The position numbers and the translations under genes are program-made. A DNA stretch of 64,000 bases from Hyunsoonleella aquatilis (GTDB taxonomy: Bacteria > Bacteroidota > Bacteroidia > Flavobacteriales > Flavobacteriaceae): assembly GCF_014270105.1 (NCBI RefSeq), contig NZ_JACNMF010000003.1, positions 124,001 through 188,000 of the forward strand, in the 5' to 3' direction. Positions 17,904 through 28,471 of the stretch are shown here, one piece after another. The first letter of the stretch is position 1, and every line of letters begins with the position of its first letter. Under the pieces are notes generated by a model that saw nothing but the letters and a program-made list of their open reading frames with translations, was not told where the DNA came from and searched no databases.

Positions 17904-17942
17904 TAAAGGCTACAATCAAAATTCTTGACAGTAGCCTTTATA
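17904..17942 (+). terminator. Hairpin after the transporter gene
   Basis: TAAAGGCTAC (17904-17913) pairs perfectly with GTAGCCTTTA (17931-17940). The loop is 17 nt and the tail is only weakly T-rich, so termination may be partial. The stretch from 17943 to 18260 that follows holds no gene or clear signal. Confidence 0.6.
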
Positions 17943-18261
17943 TATGAATGTCTCTTTTATATTGGAAGGGTTGTTTTTTTGTGATTCACTTATTGTAAAC
18001 CAAGATGGGTTAAATAATTATGCCTCCAGGATCGATATATTCTTAGGATATCACTATGGCTATCCATGTTGTTTGATTTGTAAGATCAAAAAGCTGAATG
18101 AATGGGTGATAAGAATAAATTGATGGTTTTATTTAAGAGTAATACTATTATTCAAAACCTTTATAATATTGAGAAAAGCTATGTTGAACATAACGTTTTG
18201 ATAAACAATTCAGGTTAGCATAGCTCTGGTACGCATATTTTCGTAAAAATACTGTTCTAAC

Positions 18262-18305
18262 AGGATAGAACAGGATACGAATACCTAACTTTAATCGTAA
18301 AATTG
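18262..18305 (+). promoter_or_regulatory. Locus-wide direct-repeat promoter, copy 3 (SusC/SusD operon)
   Basis: AGGATA (18262) and AGGATA (18272) are spaced 10 bp. TAAAATTG (18298-18305) starts 26 bp after the second half-site and differs from TAnnTTTG at one base. The susC start is 70 bp further on. Confidence 0.75.
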
Positions 18306-18374
18306 TTAGGTATATTTTGTGGCTATACATTGGCTTAAATTAATAACAATTATACTGACTATTAAACTAAAAGA

Positions 18375-21300
18375 ATGTTAAAACTAAAACTCAAAATGAA
18401 ACAAAAAATTAAAAGACAATTTCCTGTCTTTGGGTTTGTATTAATGCTTACGCTGTTGTTATCCAGTTTTTCAAGTGTTAATCTTCATGCACAGGAAAAG
18501 ATTTCTGGTGTTGTTACAGATGCAGGTGGGATACCCTTACCAGGTGTAAGTGTGATCCAGAAAGGTACCACTCGAGGAGCATCAACAGATTTTGACGGAA
18601 ACTATTCTCTTGAATTAACCCTTGGTGAGAAAACTTTAGTGTTTTCTTATATAGGTTTTAGAACAGTGGAAATTTCGGTAAATGGGCAAACAACAATCAA
18701 TGTAAGTCTAGAAGAAGATGTTGCAGCCCTTGATGAAGTCGTTATTGTAGGTTATGGTACTCAGAAAAAAGAGAGTGTTGTAGCAGCCATTACTCAGGTG
18801 AAAGGTGAGGATTTGATGGAAAGGACAATGGGTATAGCCAATGTTGAACAAGCATTGCAAGGAAATTTACCGGGTGTTACTGCTATACAAGGTAGTGGTG
18901 TTCCCGGAGAAGATAACATGAGGATTTTTATTCGTGGTCGAAGTTCATGGAATGGTAATGGCGATCCTCTTGTGCTTGTGGATGGTGTTAAGAGGTCGAT
19001 GTCCGATATAGATATGAACGATATTGAAAACATATCGGTACTTAAAGATGCTTCTGCTACGGCGGTTTTTGGTGTTGAGGGCGCTAACGGGGTAGTATTG
19101 ATTACCACTAAACGAGGGCAGACAGGAAAAGCGCAACTGTCGCTTACTTTTAATACAACCATTAAAACGGTTTCTCAATTACCAGAAAAATTAGATTCTT
19201 ATGATGGTTTACTAGAAGCAAATAGTGCTATTTTAAGAGGGGTGGCTCAACAACCTAGTACATGGGAAAATTATACGCCATTGCCTATCGTAGAAAGGTA
19301 CCGTAACCAGTCCAGTTTAGAGGAGAGTTATATTTATCCTAATGTGGATTGGGAAGAAGAGTTGTTGAAAGATTTTGCGCAAGATTATAGGGTTAACTTC
19401 TCTGTACGTGGGGGTAATAAAACAGCTAAGTATTTTGGTAGTTTAGCTTATCAAACTGTTAGTGATATTTTTGATGGAGGAAGATACGATAATGGAAGAG
19501 GCTATTTAGGTGAGTATCGATATGATAGGTTTAACTTTAGATCTAATATCGATTTTAATATTACAAATACTACTGAGTTGTCTGTTAACCTAGCTGGTTT
19601 CTATGGTATTAGAGAGACGCCTGGTACAATCGGTAATGTAACTAATGGACTTTACCTAATTGCACCAAGTCTTTATCCGCCTGTATATCCAGATGGGGTG
19701 TATGGAAACCCCTTTAGTTATTTTAACGTCTACGTAAACCCTGTTCAGACTTTACAAGCTCAGGGTTATGATACTTTTAGAACCTTTAGAGTCAATACAG
19801 ATTTTATACTAAAACAAAAATTAGACTTTATAACTGAAGGCTTGTCTTTTCAAGGACGGTTTTCTTTAGATAATGAACAGAGAAGTAGGCAAAATTTAAA
19901 TGATGGAGGTATAACTGTTAGGGTTTACGATGGTGATCAACCGACAGATCTTCCTCCTCCTAACGAAAATCGATTTGATTTTGTGCGACGACCATGGAAT
20001 TTAGAAACTTTAGAAGTAGAAGAGAACCAACGAGAGCGTAGAATGGTATATGACTTTTCATTAAATTACAACAGGACTTTTGCTGAAAAGCATAACCTAA
20101 CAGCACTATTCTTAGTTAGGAGACAGGAGAGTGCAAGTGGTAGTGGTGGTCTTAATGCTTTTCCAAGATACCGTGAAGACTGGGTAGGAAGGGTGACTTA
20201 TAACTACGATTCAAGATATTTTTTAGATATTAACGGCGCTTACAATGGTTCTGAAAAATTTGGCCCAGGATTCCGTTTCGACTTATTTCCCTCTATTGCA
20301 GCAGGTTGGACAGTGTCAAATGAAGCCTTCATGGAAAATGCAGATTGGTTAGATAATCTTAAATTTAGAGGTTCTTATGGTATTGTTGGTGATGATAATT
20401 TTGCTGGTAGATGGCGTTATATTTCTCGTTGGGAGTCTGGTGGCTCTGCGTTTTTAGTGCCAAGTACATATCAAGGTGATGCAGGAAGATCACCCTACAC
20501 GTTTTACAGAGAGGCTGTAGTAGGAAATCCAAACCTCCAGTGGGAGTCAGCTACCAAATATAATATAGGTGCTGAGTTCTCTTTATTTAATGGTTTATTG
20601 ACTGCAGAGTTAGATTATTTTGCAGAAGATCGTGATAATATTGTAATTGTTAGCAGTGATATTCAAACTACACCAGATTTATTTGGAGCATCGGCTCCAG
20701 ATATTAATCAAGGTATCGTTGAGATAAGGGGTTATGAGATTGTTCTTGGTTCCAACTATACCTTCGATAACGGTATCAATATATTTGGTGATTTTAATTT
20801 TACGCAAGCCATAGATAAAATAATACAGAGAGATGATGAAGATTTTGAACTTGATCACCTAAAAGATGCTGGTTTTACAATTGGGCAAAGAAGAACGGCC
20901 ATTCCGGTTGGGATATTGACAAATTGGGACGATGTTTACATGTCAACACCAAAAGTTCAAGATCAAACTTTAACACGTGTAGGGTATTATGATGTTATGG
21001 ATTTTGACGGAAACGGTATTTACGATCGTTTTGATAATGCACCTTTTGGTTATCCAGAACAACCTCAAAGAAACTGGGCTGCTACGCTAGGTGTCCGTTA
21101 CAAAGGATTAAGTATTTCAGCGCAGCTATATGGTACTCAGAATGCGTCTAGATTGTTCAGTAACCAAACGTTTGGTAATTCAACTCCTCTAATCTTTACC
21201 CAAGATTTAGATTATTGGACTGTAGATACGCCAGGTAATACGGATACCCAACCATCATTTGGAGTTCAAGGTGATACTAATCCAAGGGATAACTTTTTAG

Positions 21301-21542
21301 ATGGGTCATTAACAAGGCTTAGAGCAGTTTCTTTAACTTATGATATACCAAAAAAGATATGCGAAAAACTTGGGCTGAAGAAACTTCAAATTTTTGCAAA
21401 TGGAAATAACCTCTACTTATGGTCTGATATGCCCGATGATAGAGAGTTTAACACAGGTGGATCAAATCAAGGTGATGGACAGTCCAGAGGGGATTATCCT
21501 ACCTTAAAAAGCTATAACTTTGGTTTTAATATGAACTTTTAA
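18375..21542 (+). CDS. SusC/RagA-family TonB-linked outer membrane transporter
   Basis: A 1055-residue TonB-dependent transporter that imports oligosaccharides through the outer membrane. After the signal peptide (about 1-40, ending SVNLHAQ) comes a carboxypeptidase-regulatory-like domain (about 43-115: ISGVVTDAGGIPLPGVSV). A TonB-box region DEVVIVGYGTQKKESV follows, then the plug (about 130-250), then the barrel to the C-terminal NFGFNMNF, with terminal F. An internal ATG at 18396 (MKQKIKRQ) would give a more usual signal peptide and is an alternative start. The SusD partner follows after 12 bp. It is the first gene of the import operon and has a direct-repeat promoter. Confidence 0.93.
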   Translation: MLKLKLKMKQKIKRQFPVFGFVLMLTLLLSSFSSVNLHAQEKISGVVTDAGGIPLPGVSVIQKGTTRGASTDFDGNYSLELTLGEKTLVFSYIGFRTVEISVNGQTTINVSLEEDVAALDEVVIVGYGTQKKESVVAAITQVKGEDLMERTMGIANVEQALQGNLPGVTAIQGSGVPGEDNMRIFIRGRSSWNGNGDPLVLVDGVKRSMSDIDMNDIENISVLKDASATAVFGVEGANGVVLITTKRGQTGKAQLSLTFNTTIKTVSQLPEKLDSYDGLLEANSAILRGVAQQPSTWENYTPLPIVERYRNQSSLEESYIYPNVDWEEELLKDFAQDYRVNFSVRGGNKTAKYFGSLAYQTVSDIFDGGRYDNGRGYLGEYRYDRFNFRSNIDFNITNTTELSVNLAGFYGIRETPGTIGNVTNGLYLIAPSLYPPVYPDGVYGNPFSYFNVYVNPVQTLQAQGYDTFRTFRVNTDFILKQKLDFITEGLSFQGRFSLDNEQRSRQNLNDGGITVRVYDGDQPTDLPPPNENRFDFVRRPWNLETLEVEENQRERRMVYDFSLNYNRTFAEKHNLTALFLVRRQESASGSGGLNAFPRYREDWVGRVTYNYDSRYFLDINGAYNGSEKFGPGFRFDLFPSIAAGWTVSNEAFMENADWLDNLKFRGSYGIVGDDNFAGRWRYISRWESGGSAFLVPSTYQGDAGRSPYTFYREAVVGNPNLQWESATKYNIGAEFSLFNGLLTAELDYFAEDRDNIVIVSSDIQTTPDLFGASAPDINQGIVEIRGYEIVLGSNYTFDNGINIFGDFNFTQAIDKIIQRDDEDFELDHLKDAGFTIGQRRTAIPVGILTNWDDVYMSTPKVQDQTLTRVGYYDVMDFDGNGIYDRFDNAPFGYPEQPQRNWAATLGVRYKGLSISAQLYGTQNASRLFSNQTFGNSTPLIFTQDLDYWTVDTPGNTDTQPSFGVQGDTNPRDNFLDGSLTRLRAVSLTYDIPKKICEKLGLKKLQIFANGNNLYLWSDMPDDREFNTGGSNQGDGQSRGDYPTLKSYNFGFNMNF

Positions 21543-21554
21543 AAAAAAGAAATT

Positions 21555-23456
21555 ATGAAAAGCTATAAAATAAAAATATTAATAGTCTTAGGACTCGTCT
21601 TCTCGTTTTCATGCGAGGACTATTTAGATGTGGCACCAGAGTCGGTCATAGAGAAAGAAGATGTTTTTTCAACCTTTAAAAATGCGCAAGGTTTCGTTGA
21701 AGAAATGTATGCCTTAGTGGTGTCGTATGAACAGCAAACGCATACCTTTCAAGATTTCCTTTTGGGTGATGATGGGTTTGTAGATAGACCTACAAAAGCA
21801 AGTGGTGATATTGATGCAGGAAGGTTCTTTGATGTTATAAATGACAATTTTTGTTACTTAAATAACCACTTAGGGGCTGACTATGGATCAACAGGGACGA
21901 ACTCTGCCAACGTTGAAAACACAAATGCTTTTAATAGGCAAAGACCTGGTTTATATGATGGTAGCTTACGCGGTATCCGTAAGGCTAATCTTGTAATTGA
22001 AAATATTGATTTAATGGTAAATGCTACCCAAGCCGAAAAAGATGTTATCCTGGGGCAAGCTTATTTTTTTAGAGCATTTTTCCATAATGAGATTATGAAA
22101 TTTTGGGGGCGCTATCCTTACATTGATAGGGTATTAGTAGATGATTTTAGAATACCACGTCCAGATACTTATAGAGAAGTTGCTTTACGAGCTAACGAAG
22201 ATTACAATAAAGCCATTGAATTGTTGCCCGTAGATTGGGATAATGAGCCTTATGGACAACTAACACGGGGTGATAATAAGGGTAGGCTTACCAAAGGGAC
22301 AGCGTATGCTTTTAAAGGTAAAAATCTGCTTCTTGCGGCTAGCCCCTTAATGAAAGGAAATAATGTTAGTATAAATACATATGACTATGACACAGATTTA
22401 TGTGATTCGGCGGTTGTAGCTTTTTCAGGAGTTCTTAAATTAGTCGACCAAGGACGTTATCGTTTAGCTACTACATTGGACGAATTAGATGATGTGTTTT
22501 GGAGATCACCAGCACCTGGTGAATGGCCAGGAAGCACAGAATTTATGTTTGCTGCAACTGGGGGTAATAGTGTACAATCCCGAAGATTTATGACATCGGG
22601 AGTAAATAGAGCTATCCACAGCACTTCTGCAGGATTTGAAGTTATTAGTCCTACGCATAATTTTATTCATAACAATTTTGGTATGGCCAATGGTCTTTCT
22701 ATAGAAGATGATGCTAGTGGTGCTTTCGGGCAACCAACGTTTGACCCTACTGAGCCTTTTGAAAATCGTGATCCACGCTTTTACAAATGGCATATTATTG
22801 ATGGACAAGTTATAGATCCTGGAGCTGACGATCCGCATAAAACAGCCCAGCTTTGGTTTGAATCTTCTACTAATAAAGGTGTTCATCGTAGTACTGGTGC
22901 TGAAAACATCAAAATAGTAAATAATACCGGGTATATGTGGTCTAAATTTTACCCTAAAGTGGACGGTAAATATAATTCTATATGGAACCCTATTATAAGC
23001 CAATACGTTGGAGTTAGAATGCATATGAGACTAACAGATGTGTATTTAATGTACGCAGAAGCATTACATGCATCCAGGGGAGCAACCACAGCACCGGCTT
23101 CTTACAGCTTAACTGCCGAGGGGGCTATTAATTTATTCCGTGATCGAGCGGGTATTCCTAATGTACACCCTAATATAGTTTCGGATAACAATAAGTTTAT
23201 GGACGAACTAAGAAGAGAAAGAGCTGTTGAGTTAAGTTATGAAGCCCATAGATGGGTAGATATTAGACGATGGGGAGTAGCTCATTTAGATAAATACAGA
23301 AGAAAATTAGCCTTAGATTTTCCACAAGACAGAAGTAATTTCACAGAAACACTTCTTATAGATAGAGTTTGTGAGTTTCCTAAGCATTATTGGTTACCAT
23401 TTCCTCCGGGGCAAACACTTATTTACGCAGGTTTCCCTCAAAACCCAGGATGGTAG
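21555..23456 (+). CDS. SusD/RagB-family surface glycan-binding lipoprotein
   Basis: A 633-residue lipoprotein (signal ends FSFSC, Cys about 20, followed by EDYLDVAPE, the usual SusD start). It acts as the lid of the SusC barrel and binds the incoming glycan. Conserved SusD features include the tetratricopeptide-like N-terminal half with GQAYFFRAFFHNEIMKFWG (about 168-186). The C-terminal ELRRERAVELSYEAHRWVDI block near residue 555 is another. The protein is longer than the average SusD. Substrate specificity cannot be read from sequence, but the operon places it in ulvan-oligosaccharide uptake. The second SusC gene starts 38 bp after its stop. Confidence 0.92.
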   Translation: MKSYKIKILIVLGLVFSFSCEDYLDVAPESVIEKEDVFSTFKNAQGFVEEMYALVVSYEQQTHTFQDFLLGDDGFVDRPTKASGDIDAGRFFDVINDNFCYLNNHLGADYGSTGTNSANVENTNAFNRQRPGLYDGSLRGIRKANLVIENIDLMVNATQAEKDVILGQAYFFRAFFHNEIMKFWGRYPYIDRVLVDDFRIPRPDTYREVALRANEDYNKAIELLPVDWDNEPYGQLTRGDNKGRLTKGTAYAFKGKNLLLAASPLMKGNNVSINTYDYDTDLCDSAVVAFSGVLKLVDQGRYRLATTLDELDDVFWRSPAPGEWPGSTEFMFAATGGNSVQSRRFMTSGVNRAIHSTSAGFEVISPTHNFIHNNFGMANGLSIEDDASGAFGQPTFDPTEPFENRDPRFYKWHIIDGQVIDPGADDPHKTAQLWFESSTNKGVHRSTGAENIKIVNNTGYMWSKFYPKVDGKYNSIWNPIISQYVGVRMHMRLTDVYLMYAEALHASRGATTAPASYSLTAEGAINLFRDRAGIPNVHPNIVSDNNKFMDELRRERAVELSYEAHRWVDIRRWGVAHLDKYRRKLALDFPQDRSNFTETLLIDRVCEFPKHYWLPFPPGQTLIYAGFPQNPGW

Positions 23457-23494
23457 TCTTGTACAAATTCGTTTTAATTAATATAAAGAAAAAA

Positions 23495-26400
23495 ATGAAG
23501 ATAAATAAATTATATAGGTTGTTTACTCTAGTTAGCTTAATGTTGTTTTGCTTTTGTAATGTTACAATGGCTCAAACAGATGGTACAGAGGTAGAAGCAA
23601 CCGTGGTTGATGAACAAGGTAACCCTATAAGCGGTGTTAAGGTTTTTGGCCCTAAAGGAAGTAAGGCATCTACGGATGTTAATGGACAGTTTAAAATGAA
23701 TCTGAAAGATGACGAGTCGTCCATTGTTCTTGAAAAAAGGGGGTATGCATCGGAGATTATTGGTGCTTTTGATGCAATAGGCAATATTACCATGAAGAAA
23801 TCTCCTTTCCTCGCTTCGGAAGATGACGAATTAAAGATGGGAGTTACGACTAAAGATAGGCGTTATGCTGTTGGAGCAATATCGTCAATTAACACAAAGG
23901 ACCGATTAACTTATGACAACACGCAATTTGTTAGAAATTATATTGCCGGATTAATGTTAGGTGTTAGAGGCTCTGATAATATTAGAGGTATTGGAGATGC
24001 CGTTTTTGTTATTGATGGCGTACTTGGTCGTGATCCTAACATCCTAAACATGGAAGAGGTGGAGCAGATAACAGTGCTAAGAGATGCTAATTCTGTTGCG
24101 CTGTATGGTAGTCAAGGAAGAAATGGTGTTATTATTATTAACACGAAGCGTGGAAAAGCCAATAAAAGAGAAGTTAATGTTAATATTCGTTCTGCTATTG
24201 GTACGCCTGTTTCTTTACCTAGATATTTAGGTGCGGTGCCCTACATGCAACTTTTTAATGAAGCTTTGGATAATGATGGTGCAGCCATAAATGATGGACG
24301 AAGGTTTTCAAACGACCTTATTCGAAATACCTTTAGTGGCGTAAATAAATACAGATACCCAGATGTAGATTTATATTCAACGGAATTTGTGCAACCTTTT
24401 GTAAATTCCACACAAATTATAACCGAGTTTTCTGGTGGGAATGATAAAAATCAGTATTACGTTAATGTGGGTTGGAGTCGTAACGAAGCATGGGTAGACC
24501 TAAATGATGATATCAATGCAGGCACGGACCGTTTTAATGTAAGAGGTAACATAGATTTTAAAGTAAACGATTGGATTACAAGTAGTATAGATGGTATTGC
24601 GATTATAAGTACAGAAAAGTCGTCTAGAACGGATTTTTTGGACGCAGCTACTTCAGTAAGACCTCATGAATATTCACCGTTTTTACCTCTAAATCTTATA
24701 GATACCAGTGACCCTACAGTAGCAGGACAATTACTGGCAGCGCGTTCTTTTAATGGAATGCTTTTAGGAACTTCAATACAACAAGGGGCAAGATATCTTA
24801 ATAATGAGGATGGTAATGGTAATTCATTTGATCCAACCTCAACACAAAGAGCCCCAGTTGCATTAGCCATTGCCGGTGGATATGAAAATACTGTATTTCG
24901 TTCTACGCAGTTTAACAACACCATCAATTTTGATTTGGATAGGATAACAAAAGGGTTGTCAGCTAAAACCTATTTAAGTTTTGATTTTTACGATTCTTAT
25001 AATGCAACAATAAGGAATCAATTTAAAACCTATGTTCCAGGTTGGGAGGGCGATAGGATAACCAATTTTGGTATTGATAACACTGATCCGTTAAACCCTA
25101 TTGCAGATAATTCTGGTATTTATGGTGAAGACCTAAAAGATCTAACTGAAAATCTTGATACTAATGGTTTTATATCCCGATTTGGTTTTTATGGACTGAT
25201 AAATTACGATACCACTTTCTATAAGGACCATTCTTTAAATACCACTGTATTGGCTTTTTATAATTCGCAAAGGCAAAATGATGTTAGGCAAACAGATGTT
25301 GATACGCACTTAGGGCTTCAAATGGCCTATGACTACAAAAAGAAGCTATTTATTGATTTTACTGCAACCTATGCTAATTCAATAAAACTACCAGAAGGAA
25401 ATAGAGGTGCTTTATCACCAACTTCGGGTATAGCTTACATTATAAGTGAAGAATCTTTTTTGAAGGACAGCAAATTTATTGACTACCTTAAGTTAAAGGC
25501 TTCAGCTGGTATTATAAGGTCCGATCAAGGTATTAGAGCTCTAAATGCTAATGGTACTGTTAATAATAACGCTAGCGCTTACTATTTATATGATATAAAC
25601 TATTCTAGAGCAAACAATATTAATTGGGCTGATGGAAATAATAATAACAGAATAGATGTTTCACAAGGGGAGAATCTTGATTTAACATTTGAAGAGCGTA
25701 TTGATTTAAATTTAGGTTTCGAAACGTATTTAATGAATTCACTTTGGATAGAAGCTAATTACTTTAGATCAGAACTTGACAAGCAATTGGCATTCGTACA
25801 AGCGCAATACCCTTCTTTTTATAATGCGTTCAGACCATATAGTAATTTTAATGAGAACTTATATACTGGTTTTGAACTAGGGATGAATTTTAACAAGTCC
25901 TTTAATGATATTTCAGTAAGTATAGGTGCCAATGTTTTGTATAGCCAAACAGAAGCTATAAAACGATCAGAGATTAATGAGTTTGATTACCAAAATAGAG
26001 TTGGAAGAGAATTGTCTTCTATTTTTGGATTAGTGGACCAAGGTTTTTATGCTGAAACGGATTTCACTACCGATGCAAACGGTAGGAGAACTTTAAACGC
26101 TGGTTTGCCAGTGCCTCGATTTGGAAGTGTTCAACCAGGAGATATAAAATATGTAGATCAAAATGGTGATGGCAATATTGATCAAGACGATCAGGTGGAG
26201 ATTGGGCAATCTTCTAGCCCTTGGACGTATGCTATTAACCTAAACTTAAACTATAAAAGATTCAATTTATTTGTTTTAGGAACTGGGCAAACAGGAGCTG
26301 AGGGTAATAAGTTAAATAATAATTTTAACGAATATTATTCTGTAGATGGTAATGATAAATACTCTGAAGTTGTTTTAGGACGATGGACACCAGAAACTGC

Positions 26401-26686
26401 AAGTACGGCAACGTATCCAAGACTATCGGCGGGTACAAATCAAAATAATTTTAGAACATCTACATTTTGGTTGTACGATAACAGTTTCTTTGGCATTACT
26501 CGCGCTCAGTTGACCTATGAATTTACTGACGCTTTATGTGATAAGATAGGAGTTGAAGATTTTAGCTTGAATTTTCAAGGCACCAATCTTGTTGAGGTAG
26601 CTGAAAATAGAGATGTTCGTCAATTAAGAATTGGAAGTTCACCTCTAACTAGAACTTATACGCTTGGTTTGAGAATGTCATTTTAA
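23495..26686 (+). CDS. Second SusC/RagA-like transporter, atypical TonB-box region
   Basis: A 1063-residue outer membrane transporter when started at the ATG at 23495, which gives a good signal peptide (MKINKLYRLFTLVSLMLFCF, cut near TMAQ). An upstream start at 23390 would overlap the SusD gene and add a non-signal leader, so I reject it. A carboxypeptidase-regulatory-like domain (about 30-98) is followed by a plug with the VEQITVLRDANSVALYGSQG block (about 190-209), then the barrel ending TYTLGLRMSF. The canonical EVVVVGYG motif found in the first SusC is missing; the position has EDDELKMGVTTKDRRYAVGA instead. It is paired with the next SusD gene (27 bp gap). Confidence 0.9.
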   Translation: MKINKLYRLFTLVSLMLFCFCNVTMAQTDGTEVEATVVDEQGNPISGVKVFGPKGSKASTDVNGQFKMNLKDDESSIVLEKRGYASEIIGAFDAIGNITMKKSPFLASEDDELKMGVTTKDRRYAVGAISSINTKDRLTYDNTQFVRNYIAGLMLGVRGSDNIRGIGDAVFVIDGVLGRDPNILNMEEVEQITVLRDANSVALYGSQGRNGVIIINTKRGKANKREVNVNIRSAIGTPVSLPRYLGAVPYMQLFNEALDNDGAAINDGRRFSNDLIRNTFSGVNKYRYPDVDLYSTEFVQPFVNSTQIITEFSGGNDKNQYYVNVGWSRNEAWVDLNDDINAGTDRFNVRGNIDFKVNDWITSSIDGIAIISTEKSSRTDFLDAATSVRPHEYSPFLPLNLIDTSDPTVAGQLLAARSFNGMLLGTSIQQGARYLNNEDGNGNSFDPTSTQRAPVALAIAGGYENTVFRSTQFNNTINFDLDRITKGLSAKTYLSFDFYDSYNATIRNQFKTYVPGWEGDRITNFGIDNTDPLNPIADNSGIYGEDLKDLTENLDTNGFISRFGFYGLINYDTTFYKDHSLNTTVLAFYNSQRQNDVRQTDVDTHLGLQMAYDYKKKLFIDFTATYANSIKLPEGNRGALSPTSGIAYIISEESFLKDSKFIDYLKLKASAGIIRSDQGIRALNANGTVNNNASAYYLYDINYSRANNINWADGNNNNRIDVSQGENLDLTFEERIDLNLGFETYLMNSLWIEANYFRSELDKQLAFVQAQYPSFYNAFRPYSNFNENLYTGFELGMNFNKSFNDISVSIGANVLYSQTEAIKRSEINEFDYQNRVGRELSSIFGLVDQGFYAETDFTTDANGRRTLNAGLPVPRFGSVQPGDIKYVDQNGDGNIDQDDQVEIGQSSSPWTYAINLNLNYKRFNLFVLGTGQTGAEGNKLNNNFNEYYSVDGNDKYSEVVLGRWTPETASTATYPRLSAGTNQNNFRTSTFWLYDNSFFGITRAQLTYEFTDALCDKIGVEDFSLNFQGTNLVEVAENRDVRQLRIGSSPLTRTYTLGLRMSF

Positions 26687-26713
26687 TATAATTAGAAAAT
26701 TAAGATAAATAAA

Positions 26714-28441
26714 ATGAAAAATTTAATAAATTATATATTAGTTGTGTTGGTGTTTACTGGCATAATTGCCTGCGATACCCTGGAGCCTGTTGATGAAAAC
26801 AGGTGGGATTTTGATGTTGTTGCCTCGAATCCGGATTTTGCGGAGGGCGTATTATTAAATGGATATACAGATTTGGTAAATCAATATTCATTTTCTGAAG
26901 CAGCTACTGATGATGCTGTTAATAATGTTTTGGACAACAATTTTAAGCGAATGGCTCTTGGCGAGTTAAACGCATGGTTTAACCCGGCAGCCCGTTGGGA
27001 TAGGTATGAGCAGGTATTTTGGGTAAACCGATTCCTAGAAGCTATTGAAACAGGAGAAACACAATGGAGCAGGGATACATTAACTAACACAATGTTTGAA
27101 ATGCGCATGAAAGGAGAAGCTTTGGCCTTAAGAGGATTGCATCATTTTTATGTACTTCAAGCCCATGCTGGTGTAGGTGAATCTGGAGAATTGCTAGGCA
27201 TTCCATACTTTACTAAGTTTATCGAACCTGAGGGTAACTTTAATGTACCGCGTTTATCATTTGAAGCTTCGGTTCAGGCTATTATGGCAGATTTTGATGA
27301 GGCACTTAATTTATTACCAACAGATTATGGATTACCAGAAGCAGAAGTAGATCCTTGGTATTCAGAGTTAGAAAATTTTGATTATGCTAAATATGGAACA
27401 GTAAATGATAACTTTTTTAATTTACGTCTTTCAGGAAAAATTGTAAGAGCCTTAAAAGCACGTTTGGCACTTTTTGCAGCTAGCCCTGCGTTTTTAGACG
27501 ACCAAGGGTATTACAGTATCGCGGCAACTAATGCGGCTCAAGTTTTAAATACTATTGGAGGTGTTGCTGGCCTAGATCCAAATGGTCTTGAATTTTATAT
27601 ATCAGATGATAATATAAAGAGTAGAGAATCCCTTTGGCGTGCTTCAATAGGTGGTAATACTTTTAACATTGAAAGAAGAATGTTTCCGCCTTCAGTAAAT
27701 GGAAATGGGGAGATTAACCCAACACATAACTTTGTAATGGCATTTCCAATGCAAGATGGATATCCTGCAACGGAGGCTAATGGTTTTAACCCTCAAGACC
27801 CTTATGCAAATAGAGACCCAAGGCTAGAAAAATATGTTATTGTTAATGGGGCTGATTATGGAGGTGGAATAATTAACACTGGTGTTGGTGGAGGCAATGA
27901 TAGGTTAGATTCTATCCCCGGGCAGTCTACAACTACTGGGTATTACCTTAAAAAATTATTGCAACCAGAGGTTAGAATTAATAATGATGGAACCGCTCAA
28001 GGTAAGAGACATGCCAATGTGTATTTTAGATATACCGAATTGTTCTTAATATTAGCAGAAGCGGCTAATGAAATCGGTGGGCCTGACTATCAGGTTGATG
28101 GTATTACCGCTCGCGACGTGATTGCAGCAATACGTAATAGAGCAGGAATTACACAACCAGATAATTACTTGGCATCTATTTCTAGTACAGAGGATATGAG
28201 AGAACTTATTAGAAATGAACGTCGTATAGAACTTAGTTTTGAAGGACACAGGTTTTGGGATATTAGAAGATGGGAACTACCTTTAAATGAATCAGCTAAA
28301 GGTTACTTTTTTGACGGAAGTAATTATGTTGAGTTACCGTCTGTTGAAATTAGAAATTTCCAACCATTTGCGACTTATATGCCAATTCCAAATGCAGAGA
28401 CTATAAAGTTTTCTGAACTGGAGCAAAATAATGGCTGGTAG
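26714..28441 (+). CDS. Second SusD/RagB-family lipoprotein
   Basis: A 575-residue lipoprotein (MKNLINYILVVLVFTGIIAC, lipidated Cys about 20). The SusD-type helical N-terminal half includes GEALALRGLHHFYVLQAHAG (about 135-154). The C-terminal LIRNERRIELSFEGHRFWDI block is the family hallmark. It presumably pairs with the preceding SusC. Two different SusC/SusD pairs in one operon suggest uptake of two oligosaccharide classes, for example sulfated and desulfated ulvan fragments; this is inference. The next gene follows after 30 bp. Confidence 0.92.
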   Translation: MKNLINYILVVLVFTGIIACDTLEPVDENRWDFDVVASNPDFAEGVLLNGYTDLVNQYSFSEAATDDAVNNVLDNNFKRMALGELNAWFNPAARWDRYEQVFWVNRFLEAIETGETQWSRDTLTNTMFEMRMKGEALALRGLHHFYVLQAHAGVGESGELLGIPYFTKFIEPEGNFNVPRLSFEASVQAIMADFDEALNLLPTDYGLPEAEVDPWYSELENFDYAKYGTVNDNFFNLRLSGKIVRALKARLALFAASPAFLDDQGYYSIAATNAAQVLNTIGGVAGLDPNGLEFYISDDNIKSRESLWRASIGGNTFNIERRMFPPSVNGNGEINPTHNFVMAFPMQDGYPATEANGFNPQDPYANRDPRLEKYVIVNGADYGGGIINTGVGGGNDRLDSIPGQSTTTGYYLKKLLQPEVRINNDGTAQGKRHANVYFRYTELFLILAEAANEIGGPDYQVDGITARDVIAAIRNRAGITQPDNYLASISSTEDMRELIRNERRIELSFEGHRFWDIRRWELPLNESAKGYFFDGSNYVELPSVEIRNFQPFATYMPIPNAETIKFSELEQNNGW

Positions 28442-28471
28442 GACAGATGTATATTTTATAAGAATTAAAAA

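Noticed and set aside
18028-18050. AGGATC (18028) and AGGATA (18045) upstream of susC as another copy of the repeat
   Set aside because: The spacing is 17 bp instead of 10, there is no box at the fixed distance, and a proper copy lies at 18262.
22506-23024. Long antisense reading frame (172 codons, minus strand) inside the first susD
   Set aside because: It lies fully within a clear SusD coding region and encodes no recognisable protein; it is a shadow of the sense codons.
23390-23494. Upstream start for the second SusC overlapping the SusD 3' end
   Set aside because: The extra 35 residues have no signal-peptide character, while the ATG at 23495 opens a good one.
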